Below, piece after piece: positions 13,505-13,910 of a DNA stretch of 13,910 nucleotides. Within the stretch, counting starts at the first letter, position 1. Every line of letters starts with the position of its first letter. The stretch spans positions 1 to 13,910 of the forward strand of contig JABEVH010000176.1 of the NCBI GenBank assembly GCA_013043915.1, given 5' to 3'. Source of the stretch: Pseudomonadales bacterium. Lineage in GTDB: Bacteria; Pseudomonadota; Gammaproteobacteria; Pseudomonadales; Moraxellaceae. A program made the translations under genes and the position numbers. The notes beneath the pieces were generated by a model. It was given only the letters and a program-made list of their open reading frames with translations. It was not told where the DNA came from and ran no database searches.

Positions 13505-13550
13505 TCACTCAGAAGCTGCGTACTCTTCATAACAAACACCCACCATGAGC

Positions 13551-13566
13551 TGTGAAGATCACGACA
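13551..13566. promoter_or_regulatory. NifA upstream activator site (TGT-N10-ACA) for nifH
   Basis: The sequence TGTGAAGATCACGACA is an exact TGT-N10-ACA element, centred about 128 bp upstream of the predicted nifH start and 95 bp from the edge of the -24 box. Confidence 0.78.
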
Positions 13567-13632
13567 AAAACGACGCGACTTACGTCGGTACAGCCACTCG
13601 ACTTCTCACCGCCTATGGGGAAGATCTCCAGC

Positions 13633-13648
13633 TGTCTTAATTGTGACA
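13633..13648. promoter_or_regulatory. NifA upstream activator site (TGT-N10-ACA) for the rightward gene
   Basis: The sequence TGTCTTAATTGTGACA is an exact TGT-N10-ACA element, 93 bp left of the rightward -24 box and about 127 bp from its predicted start. The start of this element is 82 bp from that of the nifH element. Confidence 0.72.
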
Positions 13649-13740
13649 ATGTAGTGTTGATAACCCTGATCACTGCCATATGCAGGCATACCCAGCAGAA
13701 GAATTGCTTACCTAACAGCCAGTTAACTTTCTAACGCAGT

Positions 13741-13756
13741 TGGCCTGCCTTTTGCT
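13741..13756 (+). promoter_or_regulatory. sigma-54 (-24/-12) promoter for the rightward gene
   Basis: The sequence TGGCCTGCCTTTTGCT has the invariant GG and GC at 10-bp spacing and a perfect TTGCT -12 box. The predicted start is about 13767, 29 nt before the ATG at 13796. Confidence 0.75.
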
Positions 13757-13795
13757 GAATATTAGAAGGATCTATATCAACAGGAGTTAAGACCC

Positions 13796-13910
13796 ATGGA
13801 ACACGACAGCACCCTGCAACTATTGCAGTCTATCTATACCCAGATTTTGGCAGGCAGTGTCATTCCTTGTCTTGGCCCTGAGTCCCTGCATGGAGTGATT
13901 AATCTGCATG
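13796..13910 (+). CDS. Partial gene divergent from nifH, possibly SIR2-like nif-associated protein
   Basis: Only the first 38 codons lie in the window. The start is well supported: an AGGAG ribosome site lies 9 nt upstream and a sigma-54 promoter with a NifA site precedes it. The N-terminus has an amphipathic helix (LQLLQSIYTQILAG, residues 7-20) followed by SVIPCLGPES (residues 21-30), which resembles the glycine-containing nucleotide-binding start of SIR2-like proteins found near nifH in some proteobacteria. This family call is from memory of a short stretch and is uncertain. The regulatory sites indicate expression together with nitrogenase. Confidence 0.6.
   Translation, partial: MEHDSTLQLLQSIYTQILAGSVIPCLGPESLHGVINLH

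Noticed and set aside
13656..13675. FNR/Anr site (TTGAT-N4-ATCAA) between the NifA site and the rightward promoter
   Set aside because: TTGAT is present, but the second half is at the wrong spacing (7 instead of 4) and incomplete.
13552..13734. 60-aa open frame in the nifH upstream region
   Set aside because: It overlaps both NifA sites, has no ribosome site, and its composition is not protein-like.

Overview
The window is a molybdenum-nitrogenase (nif) gene cluster from a diazotrophic gammaproteobacterium. Base composition looks close to 50% GC. NifD, NifK, NifE and NifU line up residue by residue with the Azotobacter vinelandii proteins as I remember them. The gene order (nifHDKT, then an LRV iron-sulfur protein, then nifENX and small accessory genes, with iscA-nifU beside it) resembles Azotobacter and nitrogen-fixing methanotroph clusters. 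I cannot name the genus. I see no RNA genes, insertion sequences or CRISPR arrays.

Layout, left to right. (1) 1-679, minus strand: nifU (cut by the window edge) preceded by a nif-type iscA. (2) 680-1154: divergent control region with sigma-54 promoters in both directions, two TGT-N10-ACA NifA sites and a perfect IHF consensus. (3) 1155-1940, plus strand: modE, molybdate-responsive regulator. (4) 1956-7745, minus strand, a nine-gene operon read leftward: nifE, nifN, nifX, DUF269, DUF683, fdxB-type ferredoxin, thioredoxin-like [2Fe-2S] ferredoxin, an unrecognised 120-aa protein and a DUF4213/DUF364 protein; most junctions overlap or are very short. (5) 7746-7907: sigma-54 promoter and NifA site for nifE, plus a stem-loop. 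(6) 7908-13335, minus strand: nifH, nifD, nifK, nifT, an unrecognised 91-aa protein and the LRV 4Fe-4S protein, with a GC-rich hairpin in each of the H-D, D-K and K-T gaps. (7) 13336-13795: divergent control region with two sigma-54 promoters facing outward and one NifA site for each, placed almost symmetrically. (8) 13796 to the end, plus strand: the first 38 codons of a gene that may encode a SIR2-like nif-associated protein.

How the parts work together. NifH (Fe protein) delivers electrons to NifDK (MoFe protein). NifEN is the scaffold for FeMo-cofactor assembly, and NifX with the DUF269 and DUF683 proteins belongs to the cofactor-handling group. IscA and NifU supply Fe-S clusters. The two ferredoxins are candidate electron donors to nitrogenase or to cofactor synthesis. 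ModE senses molybdate. All five transcription units visible here have a -24/-12 promoter and a NifA site, so they look like one NifA/RpoN regulon that also includes modE.

Most of the region is well-known nif biology. The parts worth a second look are the regulatory architecture (especially modE inside the NifA regulon), the series of intergenic hairpins, and the poorly understood accessory proteins: the 91-aa protein, LRV, the 120-aa protein, DUF364 and the partial gene at the right edge.
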